Shown in pieces: positions 8,364-16,805 of a stretch of DNA of 39,225 bases (positions within the stretch are counted from its first letter, which is position 1; each line of letters opens with the position of its first letter). The stretch is from NCBI RefSeq assembly GCF_004798905.1, contig NZ_SDMO01000020.1, forward strand, positions 1 to 39,225, written 5' to 3'. Under the pieces are notes generated by a model. That model was not told the DNA's origin. It saw only the letters and a list, made by a program, of their open reading frames with translations, and did no database searches. This DNA is from Halomonas borealis. GTDB lineage: Bacteria; Pseudomonadota; Gammaproteobacteria; Pseudomonadales; Halomonadaceae. Position numbers and translations under genes: made by a program.

Positions 8364-9221
8364 ATGCCGAGACGCCTGCTCTCCTGGCGCGGCTCGCTGC
8401 GCCGACTGGCCATCGCCGCGCTCTTCGCGGCGGTGGGCAGCGGGCTGTGGTACGCCGAGGAGCGTGAGGTGCGCGAGCGCCTCAGCTGGATGGGCGTACC
8501 GACCTGGGAGCGATTGACGCCGCTGAGCCTGCACCGGGTGCTGCGCAACGACGGCTTCCTGGTCGGCTGGTCAGACGTGAGGGTCAGCCCGCTGTGGGCC
8601 AGCTATGTGTTGCGCGGCGATCGTGCGGCCGAGGTCGGCGACCGCCCGGGCTTCCGCCGCGACTGGCGTACCCTATGGCCGGTGACGCCGGACAGCTACC
8701 GACGCAGCGGCTATGACCGTGGCCACCTGGCGCCGAACTATGCCATCGCCCGGGTGCATGGCGCCTCCGCCCAGTACGACACCTTCCTGATGAGTAACAT
8801 GGTGCCCCAGCGCCCGGACCTGAATCGCCGTCTCTGGCAGCGCCTGGAGGAGGTGGTGATCGATCGCTTCGTGCCACGACACGGGGCCCTGCAGGTCATC
8901 GTCGGACCGATCTTCGATGCCGACTTCGCGAGCGGCATGCTGCATCGGGTCGGGCTGATAGAGGTGCCCGAGGCGTTCTACAAGATTCTGGTGGTGCCGG
9001 GGGAGCGGCCTCGGGCGCTGGCCTTCGTGATGCCGCAGGAAGTGCACGGCGACGAGCCGCTCGATCGCTTCGTGGTCAGCATCGATCGCATCGAGGCGTT
9101 GACCGGGCTCGACTTCTTCCCGAACCTGGCGGATGCCAGCGAACGCACCCTGGAAGGTCGGGTGGCGACGGCGGGCTGGGGGCTCGAGGCGGTATCCGAG
9201 CTGCCGGGACGCTTCGAGTGA
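8364..9221 (+). CDS. DNA/RNA non-specific endonuclease, membrane-anchored
   Basis: 285 aa from ATG 8364. The catalytic DRGH motif is at 118-121 (YDRGHLAPNYA), followed by the Mg-binding and partner asparagines in SNMVPQ (N145) and DLNRRLW (N154), as in the Serratia/NucA (beta-beta-alpha metal) nuclease family. The first 30 residues contain a basic start (MPRRLLSWRG) and one hydrophobic segment (about 15-30), suggesting an uncleaved anchor or signal and action in the periplasm. The ribosome binding site is poor and the gene begins 23 nt after the Lrp-like stop, so translation may be coupled. The frame stays open upstream to 7917 but that part overlaps the Lrp-like gene and has no family similarity. 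No immunity protein is seen next to it. Confidence 0.87.
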   Translation: MPRRLLSWRGSLRRLAIAALFAAVGSGLWYAEEREVRERLSWMGVPTWERLTPLSLHRVLRNDGFLVGWSDVRVSPLWASYVLRGDRAAEVGDRPGFRRDWRTLWPVTPDSYRRSGYDRGHLAPNYAIARVHGASAQYDTFLMSNMVPQRPDLNRRLWQRLEEVVIDRFVPRHGALQVIVGPIFDADFASGMLHRVGLIEVPEAFYKILVVPGERPRALAFVMPQEVHGDEPLDRFVVSIDRIEALTGLDFFPNLADASERTLEGRVATAGWGLEAVSELPGRFE

Positions 9222-9270
9222 GAGGCGTAAGGCTGCGCCGACGTGGCGGCATGCGATTCATGGGCACGCG

Positions 9271-9290
9271 AAAAACCGCAACGTGTGCGG
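9271..9290 (-). terminator. Terminator of the tRNA-Leu transcript
   Basis: Read on the minus strand, CCGCA-CACGT-TGCGG is followed by TTTTT. The stem is short (5 bp) but GC-rich and lies about 70 nt downstream of the second tRNA-Leu, with no gene between them. Confidence 0.6.
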
Positions 9291-9359
9291 CCGGGGATAT
9301 CTAGCGAGTAACAATGAGGAAGGGAGGTTCTGGCGAACCGTGCTCTGCATAACGCGAAA

Positions 9360-9446
9360 TGGTGCCCAGGAGAGGACTTGAACCTCCACGTCCATAAGGA
9401 CACTAGCACCTGAAGCTAGCGCGTCTACCAATTCCGCCACCTGGGC
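9360..9446 (-). tRNA. tRNA-Leu (anticodon CAG), downstream copy
   Basis: 87 nt with encoded CCA and the long variable arm of a class II tRNA. The loop TTCAGGT has anticodon CAG, and the body resembles E. coli tRNA-Leu(CAG). The acceptor stem is GCCCAGG / CCTGGGC. It is the second gene of a tandem pair on the minus strand, separated by 67 bp from the other copy. Confidence 0.96.
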
Positions 9447-9513
9447 GAAACACGAGCGATTCGAGCTATTAAAGAGCGTGATAGCTGACAAAACCGCTGA
9501 CAGTCTATCTAAA

Positions 9514-9600
9514 TGGTGCCCAGAAGAGGACTTGAACCTCCACGTCCGTAAGGACACTAGCACCTGAAGCTAGCGCGTCTACCAATTCCGCCATCTGGGC
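9514..9600 (-). tRNA. tRNA-Leu (anticodon CAG), upstream copy
   Basis: 87 nt with CCA, nearly identical to the neighbouring tRNA-Leu. Two differences stand out: the acceptor stem closes with A-T instead of G-C (GCCCAGA / TCTGGGC, a compensated change) and one base of the variable arm differs (TTACGG versus TTATGG). It is transcribed first, from the promoter at 9612-9639. Confidence 0.96.
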
Positions 9601-9611
9601 AAGTGGCGCGT

Positions 9612-9639
9612 ATATTACCGCATATCTTCGAAAATGCAA
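9612..9639 (-). promoter_or_regulatory. Sigma-70-like promoter of the tRNA-Leu pair
   Basis: On the minus strand TTGCAT (9639-9634) and TAATAT (9617-9612) are 16 bp apart. The -10 ends 11 bp before the tRNA 5' end, so the transcript would start only a few bases before the mature tRNA. The surrounding DNA is AT-rich for this genome. Confidence 0.5.
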
Positions 9640-9702
9640 GCTTCGATGTCGGTCACAGCGACCTTTTTTGTCGCCTTCTGTGCTTCCCGCGGCGCTACAT
9701 GG

Positions 9703-9731
9703 TTGGGTGCATCTCTTCGCGACGCTATACT
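9703..9731 (+). promoter_or_regulatory. Sigma-70-like promoter of rnr
   Basis: TTGGGT (9703-9708) and TATACT (9726-9731) are separated by 17 bp. The predicted start near 9738 gives a leader of about 95 nt before the rnr start codon. The region 9601-9832 otherwise holds no gene. Confidence 0.5.
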
Positions 9732-9832
9732 GCCGCCATGACACGATACTCAGACTGCATCATCACATGCCCGCGGCGCGCGAGTGCCACGCCCTCCATG
9801 CCGTCCCCGACCCTGCCAAGGATGCTCCCCGC

Positions 9833-12214
9833 ATGAATCACTGGACGCTCAGCGACGACCTGCACGCCAGCCGCGAGGCACACAAGTACGACAAGCCGGC
9901 GCCTAGCCGCGAATACCTGCTGGCGCGACTCGAGGCGTGTGGCAAGCCGGTCACCCACGAGGCCATGAGCGAGATGCTGGGCCTCGAGGACGAGGATCTG
10001 CAGGAGGCGGTGCGCCGCCGGCTGTCGGCGATGGAGCGCGACGGTCAGGTGCTGCGCAATCGTCGAGGGGCCTATGCGCTGATCGACAAGCTCGACCTGA
10101 TCAAGGGGCGGGTGCTCGGTCATCGCGACGGCATCGGTTTCTTGCTGCGCGACGACGGCAAGAAGCCTGACCTGGTGCTGCCGCCCCGGCAGATGCGCCG
10201 GGTCTTCCATAATGACCATGTGCTGGTGCGCGTCAGCGGTCGCGATCGCCGTGGCCGTGAGGAGGGCACTATCGCCGAGGTGCTGGCACGCAATACCCAG
10301 CACATCGTCGGCGTCTATCGCGAGAACACGCCTGAGTTCGGCGTGCTGATCCCCGAGAATCCGCGCATCGCCCAGGAAGTCATCATTCCTCACAACGCCA
10401 ACGGTGGCGCCCGCGATGGCCAGGTGATCTCGGCCCGGATCGTGAAGCAGCCGGCGACCCGGGTGCAGCCGGTGGGCGAGGTGACCGAGGTGATGGGGGA
10501 GCGTATGGATCCCGGCATGGAGATCGATATCGCCATCCGCAGCTACGAGATCCCCTGTGAGTTCCCGCCTGAGGTGCAGGACCAAATCGCCAGCATGTCC
10601 GCCGAGGTGGCCGAGGAAGACAAGGCTCACCGCGTCGACCTGCGCGACCTGCCGCTGGTGACCATCGACGACGAATCGGCCCGCGACTTCGACGATGCCG
10701 TCTGCGCCTGGAAGACCAAGTCCGGTGGCTGGAAGCTGCTGGTGGCCATCGCCGACGTGTCGCACTACGTGCGTCCGGGTAGCCCCCTGGATCAGGAGGC
10801 GATCAGCCGTGGCAACTCGGTGTACTTCCCGGGGCAGGTCGTGCCGATGCTGCCGGAGCTACTCTCCAACGGCCTGTGTTCGCTGAACCCCGATGTCGAC
10901 CGCCTGGCGCTGGTCTGCGAGATGAACATCTCCCAGAAAGGGGCGATCAGCCGCTACCGCTTCTATGAAGGGGTGTTCCGCTCCCATGCTCGCCTGACCT
11001 ACAACAAGGTCTCCTCGATCCTCGATGGCGAGGACGAGCAGGCGGATGCCCTGCGCGAGCAGTACAGCGCGCTGGTGAAGCCGCTCAAGGACCTGCACTC
11101 CCTCTATGAGGTGCTGCGTGGTGCCCGCGTGGAGCGCGGCGCCCTCGACTTCGAGACCACCGAGACGGCGATCGTCTTCAACGACGAACGCAAGATCGAG
11201 AAGATCGTGCCGCGCTCGCGCAACGAGGCCCACAAGATCATCGAGGAGTGCATGCTGGCGGCCAACGTCGCCACCGCTCGTTTCCTCGACAAGCACGACC
11301 TGCCGGCGCTGTATCGTATCCACGAGCGCCCCTCGCCGGAGCGTCTCGACAAGCTGCGCCTGTTCCTCAGCGAGCTGGGGCTTGAGTTGCCCGGTGGTGA
11401 CGAGCCGACGCCCCAGGATTACCGGACGCTGGCCGAGAGCATTCGTGGTCGCGACGACGCCGATATCATCCAGACGGTGATGCTGCGCTCGATGAGCCAG
11501 GCGGTCTATTCGCCGCAAAACGAAGGGCACTTCGGCCTGGCCTATCCGGCCTATGCTCACTTCACCTCGCCGATCCGCCGCTATCCCGACCTGATCGTGC
11601 ACCGAGCGATCAGGTCGGTGATCCGTGGACCGCGCCAGACCAACACCGTGCTGCGTGCCGAGGGTGCGCCGGTCGAGCCGCCGAGCAAGTGGTGCCCCTA
11701 TACCTTCGAGCAGATGCTCGAGCTGGGCGAGCAAAGCTCGATGACCGAGCGTCGCGCGGATGACGCGACCCGCGACGTAGAGAGCTGGCTGAAGTGCGAG
11801 TTCATGTCCGACAAACTCGGCGAGGTCTACAGCGGTACCATCGCCTCGGTGACCCAGTTCGGTATCTTCGTGCGCCTCGACGAGTTCTATGTCGAGGGCC
11901 TGGTGCATGTCACCTCGCTGCCCTCCGACTACTACCACTATGAGGCGGAGAAGCATCGCCTCAAGGGGGAGCGCAGCGGCACGAGCTATCGCCTCGGCGA
12001 CGGTGTCTCCGTGCAGGTGGCGCGGGTCGATCTGGATAATCGCAAGATCGACTTCGAGCTGGATGCCGACCAGCCCAAGCCTAAGCCGAAACGCAAGTCG
12101 CGCAAGCCTCGTGGCCAGGCGCCGGCCAAGGATGACGCCCAGAGCCAGCCGGCAGGCGACGGCGAGAATAACGGTCGCAACAAGCGCCGCCGCCGTGGCC
12201 CGCGCCGTCGTTGA
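9833..12214 (+). CDS. rnr: Ribonuclease R (3'-5' exoribonuclease)
   Basis: 793 aa from ATG 9833. The N-terminal region with a winged-helix-like segment and two cold-shock domains is followed by the RNB catalytic domain with the aspartate motif TIDDESARDFDDAV (about 277-290), which coordinates the metal ions. An S1 domain begins near 662 (GEVYSGTIASVTQFGIFV), and the protein ends in a lysine/arginine-rich tail of about 45 residues. RNase R degrades structured RNA, rRNA fragments and tmRNA-tagged messages. AAGGAT precedes the chosen ATG; the frame is open to 9668 but the extra residues do not resemble the family. rlmB follows after 13 nt, the usual rnr-rlmB pairing in gammaproteobacteria. Confidence 0.97.
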   Translation: MNHWTLSDDLHASREAHKYDKPAPSREYLLARLEACGKPVTHEAMSEMLGLEDEDLQEAVRRRLSAMERDGQVLRNRRGAYALIDKLDLIKGRVLGHRDGIGFLLRDDGKKPDLVLPPRQMRRVFHNDHVLVRVSGRDRRGREEGTIAEVLARNTQHIVGVYRENTPEFGVLIPENPRIAQEVIIPHNANGGARDGQVISARIVKQPATRVQPVGEVTEVMGERMDPGMEIDIAIRSYEIPCEFPPEVQDQIASMSAEVAEEDKAHRVDLRDLPLVTIDDESARDFDDAVCAWKTKSGGWKLLVAIADVSHYVRPGSPLDQEAISRGNSVYFPGQVVPMLPELLSNGLCSLNPDVDRLALVCEMNISQKGAISRYRFYEGVFRSHARLTYNKVSSILDGEDEQADALREQYSALVKPLKDLHSLYEVLRGARVERGALDFETTETAIVFNDERKIEKIVPRSRNEAHKIIEECMLAANVATARFLDKHDLPALYRIHERPSPERLDKLRLFLSELGLELPGGDEPTPQDYRTLAESIRGRDDADIIQTVMLRSMSQAVYSPQNEGHFGLAYPAYAHFTSPIRRYPDLIVHRAIRSVIRGPRQTNTVLRAEGAPVEPPSKWCPYTFEQMLELGEQSSMTERRADDATRDVESWLKCEFMSDKLGEVYSGTIASVTQFGIFVRLDEFYVEGLVHVTSLPSDYYHYEAEKHRLKGERSGTSYRLGDGVSVQVARVDLDNRKIDFELDADQPKPKPKRKSRKPRGQAPAKDDAQSQPAGDGENNGRNKRRRRGPRRR

Positions 12215-12227
12215 GGCAGATGATGAG

Positions 12228-13037
12228 ATGTCGATGAAAGCGAAACATAAGCCCGCGCCGCGTCGCGGGCCCAAGGCGCCGGGTGGGCTGGATGTCGTCT
12301 ATGGCGTGCATGCGGTGCGAGCCCTGCTCGAACGAGGCGAGGCGCCGCGTGAACTCTGGTGGCAGGAAGGTGAAGCCGGCGGTCGCCTCGCCGAGCTGGT
12401 CGACCAGGCCCGGGCCCAGGGCAGCCGGGTGATCGCGCATCCCCGCGATGATCTGGATCGACTCGCCCAGGGGGCCGCCCACCAGGGCATCGTGGCCTTC
12501 TGCCGGCCGCTGGCCTTCGAGGCCGAGGCCGCGCTCTGGCATCGGCTCCAGGGCTGGTCGGGCGCCACGGCGCCGTTGTTGCTGGTGCTCGACGGGGTCA
12601 CCGATGTGCACAACTTCGGCGCCTGCCTGCGCAGCGCCGATGCCTCGGGTGCCCACGGCGTGGTGGTGCCGAAGGACAAGTCGGCACCGCTCAACGCCAC
12701 GGTGCGCAAGGTGGCCTGTGGCGCCGCCGAGAGCGTGCCGGTCTATCAGGTCACCAACCTGGCTCGGTCGCTCGGCAAGCTCAAGGAGCTTGGCGTGTGG
12801 ATCACCGGTACCGCCGGCGAGGCCGAGGCGAACCTGTTCGAGGTCGATCTCGCCGGGCCCACCGCGCTGGTGATGGGGGCCGAGGGCAAGGGCATGCGCC
12901 GGCTGACCCGCGAGGCCTGCGACCAGCTGGTCAAGTTGCCGATGGCCGGCAGCGTCTCGAGCCTCAATGTCTCGGTGGCCACCGGCATCGGCCTGTTCGA
13001 AGCCGTCAGGCAGCGACACTCGACGCCCGGCGCCTGA
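12228..13037 (+). CDS. rlmB: 23S rRNA (guanosine-2251-2'-O)-methyltransferase RlmB
   Basis: 269 aa, about 25 longer than E. coli RlmB because of a basic N-terminal leader (KAKHKPAPRRGPK). An L30e-like N-terminal substrate-binding domain is followed by the SPOUT domain with all three motifs: motif 1 around N129 and R135 (VTDVHNFGACLRSAD), motif 2 LVMGAEGKGMRRL at 214-226, and motif 3 PMAGSVSSLNVSVATG at 238-253. These form the knotted S-adenosylmethionine site. The enzyme methylates G2251 in the peptidyl-transferase P loop. ATG 12228 is chosen with GAGG at 12213-12216; ATG 12234 is an alternative. It forms an operon with rnr. Confidence 0.96.
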   Translation: MSMKAKHKPAPRRGPKAPGGLDVVYGVHAVRALLERGEAPRELWWQEGEAGGRLAELVDQARAQGSRVIAHPRDDLDRLAQGAAHQGIVAFCRPLAFEAEAALWHRLQGWSGATAPLLLVLDGVTDVHNFGACLRSADASGAHGVVVPKDKSAPLNATVRKVACGAAESVPVYQVTNLARSLGKLKELGVWITGTAGEAEANLFEVDLAGPTALVMGAEGKGMRRLTREACDQLVKLPMAGSVSSLNVSVATGIGLFEAVRQRHSTPGA

Positions 13038-13101
13038 GGCGCGCCGCCGCGTGCCGGGAAGCCGGCTGGCGGCGGATCGTCGAGGCATTCGGCCCTTTGG
13101 C

Positions 13102-13130
13102 TTGCGCTTGCGTCGCGTAGTCTTTAAGAT
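13102..13130 (+). promoter_or_regulatory. Sigma-70-like promoter of the rpsF operon
   Basis: TTGCGC (13102-13107) and TAAGAT (13125-13130) are exactly 17 bp apart. The start would fall near 13137, giving a leader of roughly 105 nt that opens with a hairpin. Confidence 0.5.
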
Positions 13131-13136
13131 ACTGGC

Positions 13137-13159
13137 GCCCGTTCGTCCGACGAGCGGGC
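13137..13159 (+). promoter_or_regulatory. Leader hairpin of the rpsF operon
   Basis: GCCCGTTCG pairs with CGAGCGGGC over nine positions (one G-U) around the loop TCCGA, at the very start of the predicted rpsF transcript. The S6:S18 complex is known to bind a structured rpsF leader with a CCG element in many bacteria; the loop here contains CCG. Assigning it to that autoregulatory class is tentative, since I cannot model the fold. Confidence 0.35.
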
Positions 13160-13242
13160 GTCGTGTATTTCGATAATCACCTCCTTGCTTCCCCTGAGGC
13201 CCTCCTGTCTCTCTGGAAGCTGTCAAACCGCAAGGAGAATCC

Positions 13243-13617
13243 ATGCGTCATTACGAAATCGTGTTCATGGTCCACCCGGACCAGAGCGAGCAGGTCCCGG
13301 CGATGGTCGAGCGCTATACCAGCATCGTCACCGAGAACGGCGGCACCGTGCATCGCCTCGAAGATTGGGGGCGCCGTCACCTGGCCTACCCGATCAACAA
13401 GATCCACAAGGCTCACTACGTGCTGATGAACGTCGAGTGCAGCGGCGAGACTCTCGAGGAAATCGAGAACATCTTCCGCTTCAACGACGCCATCATCCGC
13501 AGCCTGGTCGTGCGTTGTAAGGAAGTCGTCACCGAGGCTTCCCCGATGATGAAGCCGGTGGAAGACAAGCGCGCCCGTCGTGACGAGAAGCCGTCGCGTC
13601 CCGCCGAGTCCGCCTAA
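13243..13617 (+). CDS. rpsF: 30S ribosomal protein S6
   Basis: 124 aa. The opening [19 protein letters not shown] and the later [11 protein letters not shown] and [12 protein letters not shown] are typical of S6, which sits on the 30S platform and binds S18. The C-terminus carries the charged tail seen in gammaproteobacteria, where S6 can be modified by glutamate addition through RimK. A good AAGGAG site precedes the ATG. It is the first gene of the rpsF-rpsR-DUF2232-rplI operon. Confidence 0.99.
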   Translation: MRHYEIVFMVHPDQSEQVPAMVERYTSIVTENGGTVHRLEDWGRRHLAYPINKIHKAHYVLMNVECSGETLEEIENIFRFNDAIIRSLVVRCKEVVTEASPMMKPVEDKRARRDEKPSRPAESA

Positions 13618-13649
13618 GCCACACCATCGCACGCTAAGGAGTCTTTCCC

Positions 13650-13877
13650 ATGGCACGCTTTTTCCGTCGCCGCAAGTTCTGCCGTTTTACCGCTGAAGGC
13701 GTGAAGCAGATCGATTACAAGGATCTGGACACCCTCAAGGCCTACATCACCGAGTCCGGCAAGATCGTTCCCAGCCGCATCACCGGGACCAAGGCCCGTT
13801 ACCAGCGTCAGCTGTCTACCGCCATCAAGCGGGCTCGCTACCTGGCGCTGCTGCCCTACACCGATAGCCACCAGTAA
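13650..13877 (+). CDS. rpsR: 30S ribosomal protein S18
   Basis: 75 aa, standard length. The sequence starts [14 protein letters not shown] and contains the conserved [14 protein letters not shown] and [14 protein letters not shown] segments. S18 dimerises with S6 on the 30S platform. TAAGGAGT lies at a suitable distance before the ATG, 32 nt after rpsF. Confidence 0.99.
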   Translation: MARFFRRRKFCRFTAEGVKQIDYKDLDTLKAYITESGKIVPSRITGTKARYQRQLSTAIKRARYLALLPYTDSHQ

Positions 13878-13886
13878 GACGCTAGC

Positions 13887-14741
13887 GTGATGCTGCCCGT
13901 CGCTCGCTGGATGATGCGCGGCATGCCCCAGGCCGCTGCCGGGGCGGCCGTGGCCAGCCTGGTTCCCTGGCTGTTCTGGCTGGGCGCGGCGATCGCCGGC
14001 CTGGTCACGCTACGCCGCGGCCTGGCACCGGCCTTGCCGGTGATCACCGCCGCCGCCGTACCGGCGGGCTGGTGGTGGACCCGGGGCGACATCATCCCGC
14101 TGGCCTGCATCCTGCTGGTCACGCTGATGGCCGTGGTGCTGCGCTCGCGCATGCGTTGGAGCGAGGCGCTGATCGTCGGCGCCCTCGCCGGGGCGGCGAT
14201 GATCCAGCTGGGACTCTTCCTGCCACCGGGCGGGGTCGGCCCGCTGCTGGAGCAGCTCCGCCAGGGCTCGCCGGAGTTCGCCTCGATGCTGGAGGAGCTG
14301 TCGCGCCAAGGGGTCGAGAGCGAACCGCTGGCCGAGCTGCTGATCGCCGGCATCACCGGGTTGATCGTGATGCTGGCCGCGGTGGCTTGCCTGGCCCTGG
14401 CCAGGAGCTGGCAGGCGGGGCTCTACAACCCCGGTGGCTTTCGCGAGGAGTTCCATGCGCTGCGCCTGACACCGCGCGAGCTGTTGGTGCTGATGGCGAT
14501 GCTCATCGTCGGCGCACTGCTGGTGCTGCCCGGTGTGGGCCTGATGCTCTGGGTGGCGCCGCTGGTGGCCGGCATCGCGCTGGTGCACGGTGTTATCGGA
14601 TTGAAGGGAATGAACGGGCTGTGGCTGGTCGCCTTCTATGTGTTGCTGATCACCACCTGGCCCATGATTCTCATCGTGCTGCTTGCGGCCTTGATCGATG
14701 CGTTCGTGGATATCCGCGGACGACTCGGCCGCAGCGACTGA
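13887..14741 (+). CDS. DUF2232 family membrane protein
   Basis: About 284 aa with roughly eight hydrophobic segments, including a first pair within residues 15-60 and a terminal cluster after 200. A soluble stretch of about 45 residues (near 115-160) lies between membrane segments. The start is uncertain: GTG at 13887 is immediately followed by ATG at 13890, and the ribosome binding site is weak, so it may depend on coupling to rpsR 9 nt upstream. Genes of this family sit between rpsR and rplI in many gammaproteobacteria. The function is unknown. The location in a ribosomal protein operon is conserved but does not by itself show a link to translation. Confidence 0.85.
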   Translation: MMLPVARWMMRGMPQAAAGAAVASLVPWLFWLGAAIAGLVTLRRGLAPALPVITAAAVPAGWWWTRGDIIPLACILLVTLMAVVLRSRMRWSEALIVGALAGAAMIQLGLFLPPGGVGPLLEQLRQGSPEFASMLEELSRQGVESEPLAELLIAGITGLIVMLAAVACLALARSWQAGLYNPGGFREEFHALRLTPRELLVLMAMLIVGALLVLPGVGLMLWVAPLVAGIALVHGVIGLKGMNGLWLVAFYVLLITTWPMILIVLLAALIDAFVDIRGRLGRSD

Positions 14742-14756
14742 CAAGAGGTTTACGAG

Positions 14757-15203
14757 ATGGAAGTCATTCTGCTCGACAAGATTGGCAAGCTGGGCGGTCT
14801 GGGTGACCAGGTCACCGTCAAGCCCGGTTATGGCCGTAACTACCTGGTGCCCTACGGCCTCGCCGTACCGGCCACCAAGAGCAACATCGAGGCCTTCGAG
14901 GCCCAGCGTGCCGAGCTCGAGGCCCAGGCCAACGAGCGCAAGGCCGAGGCCGAGGCGCGCGCCGAACAGCTCAACGACATCGAGCTGTCACTGGTCGCCA
15001 AGTCCGGCGACGAAGGCAAGCTGTTCGGTTCCATCGGTCCGCGCGACCTGGCCGACGCGATCTCCTCTGCCGGTATCGAGGTAGAGAAGAGCGAAGTCCG
15101 CATGCCGGAAGGTCCGATCCGTCAGACCGGCGAATACGACATCGTGCTGCGCCTGCATGCCGAAGTCGACGCCACCGTGCGCGTGGTGGTCGTGGCCGAA
15201 TAA
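14757..15203 (+). CDS. rplI: 50S ribosomal protein L9
   Basis: 148 aa, the canonical length. The N-terminal domain [19 protein letters not shown] with [13 protein letters not shown] is the L9 signature. A long charged connecting helix (about 45-75, rich in E, A and R) leads to the C-terminal domain with [16 protein letters not shown]9 binds 23S rRNA at the base of the L1 stalk. AAGAGG precedes the ATG. It is the last gene of the operon and is followed by a strong terminator. Confidence 0.99.
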   Translation: MEVILLDKIGKLGGLGDQVTVKPGYGRNYLVPYGLAVPATKSNIEAFEAQRAELEAQANERKAEAEARAEQLNDIELSLVAKSGDEGKLFGSIGPRDLADAISSAGIEVEKSEVRMPEGPIRQTGEYDIVLRLHAEVDATVRVVVVAE

Positions 15204-15227
15204 GCCCGACTCCCCCGCGGACACCAG

Positions 15228-15258
15228 GGGCGCGAGGAGAAATCCTCGCGCCCTTTTT
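15228..15258 (+). terminator. Rho-independent terminator of the rpsF operon
   Basis: The stem GGGCGCGAGGA / TCCTCGCGCCC (11 bp, perfect) with a GAAA tetraloop runs into TTTTT. It separates the ribosomal operon from dnaB. Confidence 0.95.
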
Positions 15259-15311
15259 GCTTGCCTGTGGCATATCTTTCCCCCGGCTGGGGCGCGAGGC
15301 GTCCTTCGCGG

Positions 15312-15317
15312 TAGAAT
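15312..15317 (+). promoter_or_regulatory. Candidate -10 box of dnaB
   Basis: TAGAAT matches the sigma-70 -10 in five of six bases and lies 33 bp before the dnaB start. A -35 box is not evident. Confidence 0.4.
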
Positions 15318-15350
15318 GTGCCGGCTCATGTTGCAAAGGTGCTCGCCCCT

Positions 15351-16739
15351 ATGAACGAACCCCTCGAGCTCGATCGGGAAACCGCGGCGCTGAAGGTGCC
15401 GCCTCACTCGCTGGAGGCCGAACAATCGGTGCTCGGCGGGCTGATGCTCGACAATCAGGCCTGGGACAGCGTGGCCGACCGTCTGGTGGCCAACGACTTC
15501 TATCGTTATGAGCATCGCCTGATCTTCAACGTCATGGCGGAGCTGGCCGAGGGCACGCGGCCGCTGGACGTGGTGACGCTGTCCGAGGCGTTGGAGGGGC
15601 GTGACCAGTTGGAGACCGTCGGCGGGCTGGCCAACCTGGCGGAACTGGCGCGCAACACGCCGTCCGCCAGCAACATCCGCGCCTATGCCGACATCGTTCG
15701 CGAGCGCGCCACCCTGCGCAAGCTGATCCATGCCGCCAGCCAGGTCGCCGATAGCGCCTTCGCCCCCCAGGGGCGGCCCGCCGACGAGCTGGTCAACGAG
15801 GCCGAGCGGCTGGTCTTCCAGATCAGCGAGGAGCGGCCCAAGGAAGGTGGCCCCGTGGGCATGAGCGACCTGCTGGCCAAGGCGGTGGATCGCATCGACG
15901 AGATGTTCAACATGCAGGGCGAGATGACCGGCCTGTCGACCGGCTTCCGCGACCTGGATGACATGACCTCCGGGCTGCAGCCGTCGGACCTGGTGATCGT
16001 CGCCGGGCGTCCCTCCATGGGCAAGACCACCTTCGCCATGAACCTCGTCGAGCATGCGGTGATCTCGAGCGACAAGCCGGTGATGGTGTTCTCCATGGAG
16101 ATGCCCGGCGAGTCGATCATGCTGCGTATGCTCTCGTCCCTTGGCCGCATCGACCAGACCCGGGTGCGTACCGGCCAGCTCGAGGACGAGGACTGGCCGC
16201 GTCTGACCTCGGCGGTCAACCTGCTCAAGGACAAGCAGCTGTTCATCGACGACACCGCGGCCCTGTCGCCCAACGAGATGCGCTCGCGGATTCGCCGGGT
16301 GGTGCGCGAGCACGGTAACCTGGCGGTGATCATGATCGACTATCTGCAGCTGATGCAGGTGCCGGGCTTCTCCGAGAACCGTACCGGTGAGATCTCGGAG
16401 ATCTCGCGCTCGCTCAAGGGCCTGGCCAAGGAGTTCGGCTGCCCGGTGGTGGCGCTGTCGCAGCTCAACCGCTCGCTGGAGCAGAGACCCAACAAGCGCC
16501 CGGTGATGTCGGATCTGCGTGAGTCCGGCGCCATCGAGCAGGACGCCGACCTGATTGGCTTCGTCTACCGCGATGAGGTCTATAATCCGGATAACCCCGA
16601 CAACCAGGGGCTGGCCGAATTCATCATCGGCAAGCAGCGTAACGGGCCGATCGGCACGGTGCATATGGCCTTCATCGGCAAGTACACACGCTTCGAGGAC
16701 CTGGCGCCGGACAGCTACGGCGACTCCTTCGGCGAGTGA
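15351..16739 (+). CDS. dnaB: Replicative DNA helicase DnaB
   Basis: 462 aa (E. coli 471). The N-terminal helical domain (VPPHSLEAEQSVLGGLM) is joined by a linker to the RecA-like motor domain with Walker A GRPSMGKTT at 219-227, the catalytic glutamate in FSMEM (E250) and Walker B IMIDYLQLM at 327-335. DnaB is the hexameric 5'-3' helicase of the replication fork. ATG 15351 (AAAGGT upstream) gives the family-typical start; the frame is open to 15318 but adds only a non-conserved leader. No intein is present: the motor motifs are uninterrupted. It lies just after the rplI terminator, as in other gammaproteobacteria. Confidence 0.98.
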   Translation: MNEPLELDRETAALKVPPHSLEAEQSVLGGLMLDNQAWDSVADRLVANDFYRYEHRLIFNVMAELAEGTRPLDVVTLSEALEGRDQLETVGGLANLAELARNTPSASNIRAYADIVRERATLRKLIHAASQVADSAFAPQGRPADELVNEAERLVFQISEERPKEGGPVGMSDLLAKAVDRIDEMFNMQGEMTGLSTGFRDLDDMTSGLQPSDLVIVAGRPSMGKTTFAMNLVEHAVISSDKPVMVFSMEMPGESIMLRMLSSLGRIDQTRVRTGQLEDEDWPRLTSAVNLLKDKQLFIDDTAALSPNEMRSRIRRVVREHGNLAVIMIDYLQLMQVPGFSENRTGEISEISRSLKGLAKEFGCPVVALSQLNRSLEQRPNKRPVMSDLRESGAIEQDADLIGFVYRDEVYNPDNPDNQGLAEFIIGKQRNGPIGTVHMAFIGKYTRFEDLAPDSYGDSFGE

Positions 16740-16743
16740 CCCC

Positions 16744-16771
16744 TTGAGCGGGGCGGTCGGCACCGTATAAT
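16744..16771 (+). promoter_or_regulatory. Near-consensus sigma-70 promoter
   Basis: TTGAGC (16744-16749) and a perfect TATAAT (16766-16771) are 16 bp apart, beginning 5 bp after the dnaB stop codon. The predicted start near 16778 leaves a leader of about 28 nt before the small gene at 16806. This is the best -10 match I noticed in the window. Confidence 0.75.
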
Positions 16772-16805
16772 CCCCACCCCCCGAACAGAACATTGGAGGA
16801 GCACC

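Noticed and set aside
9646..9669. Possible terminator GGTC-ACAGC-GACC followed by six T upstream of rnr
   Set aside because: The stem is only four base pairs and no plus-strand gene ends nearby.
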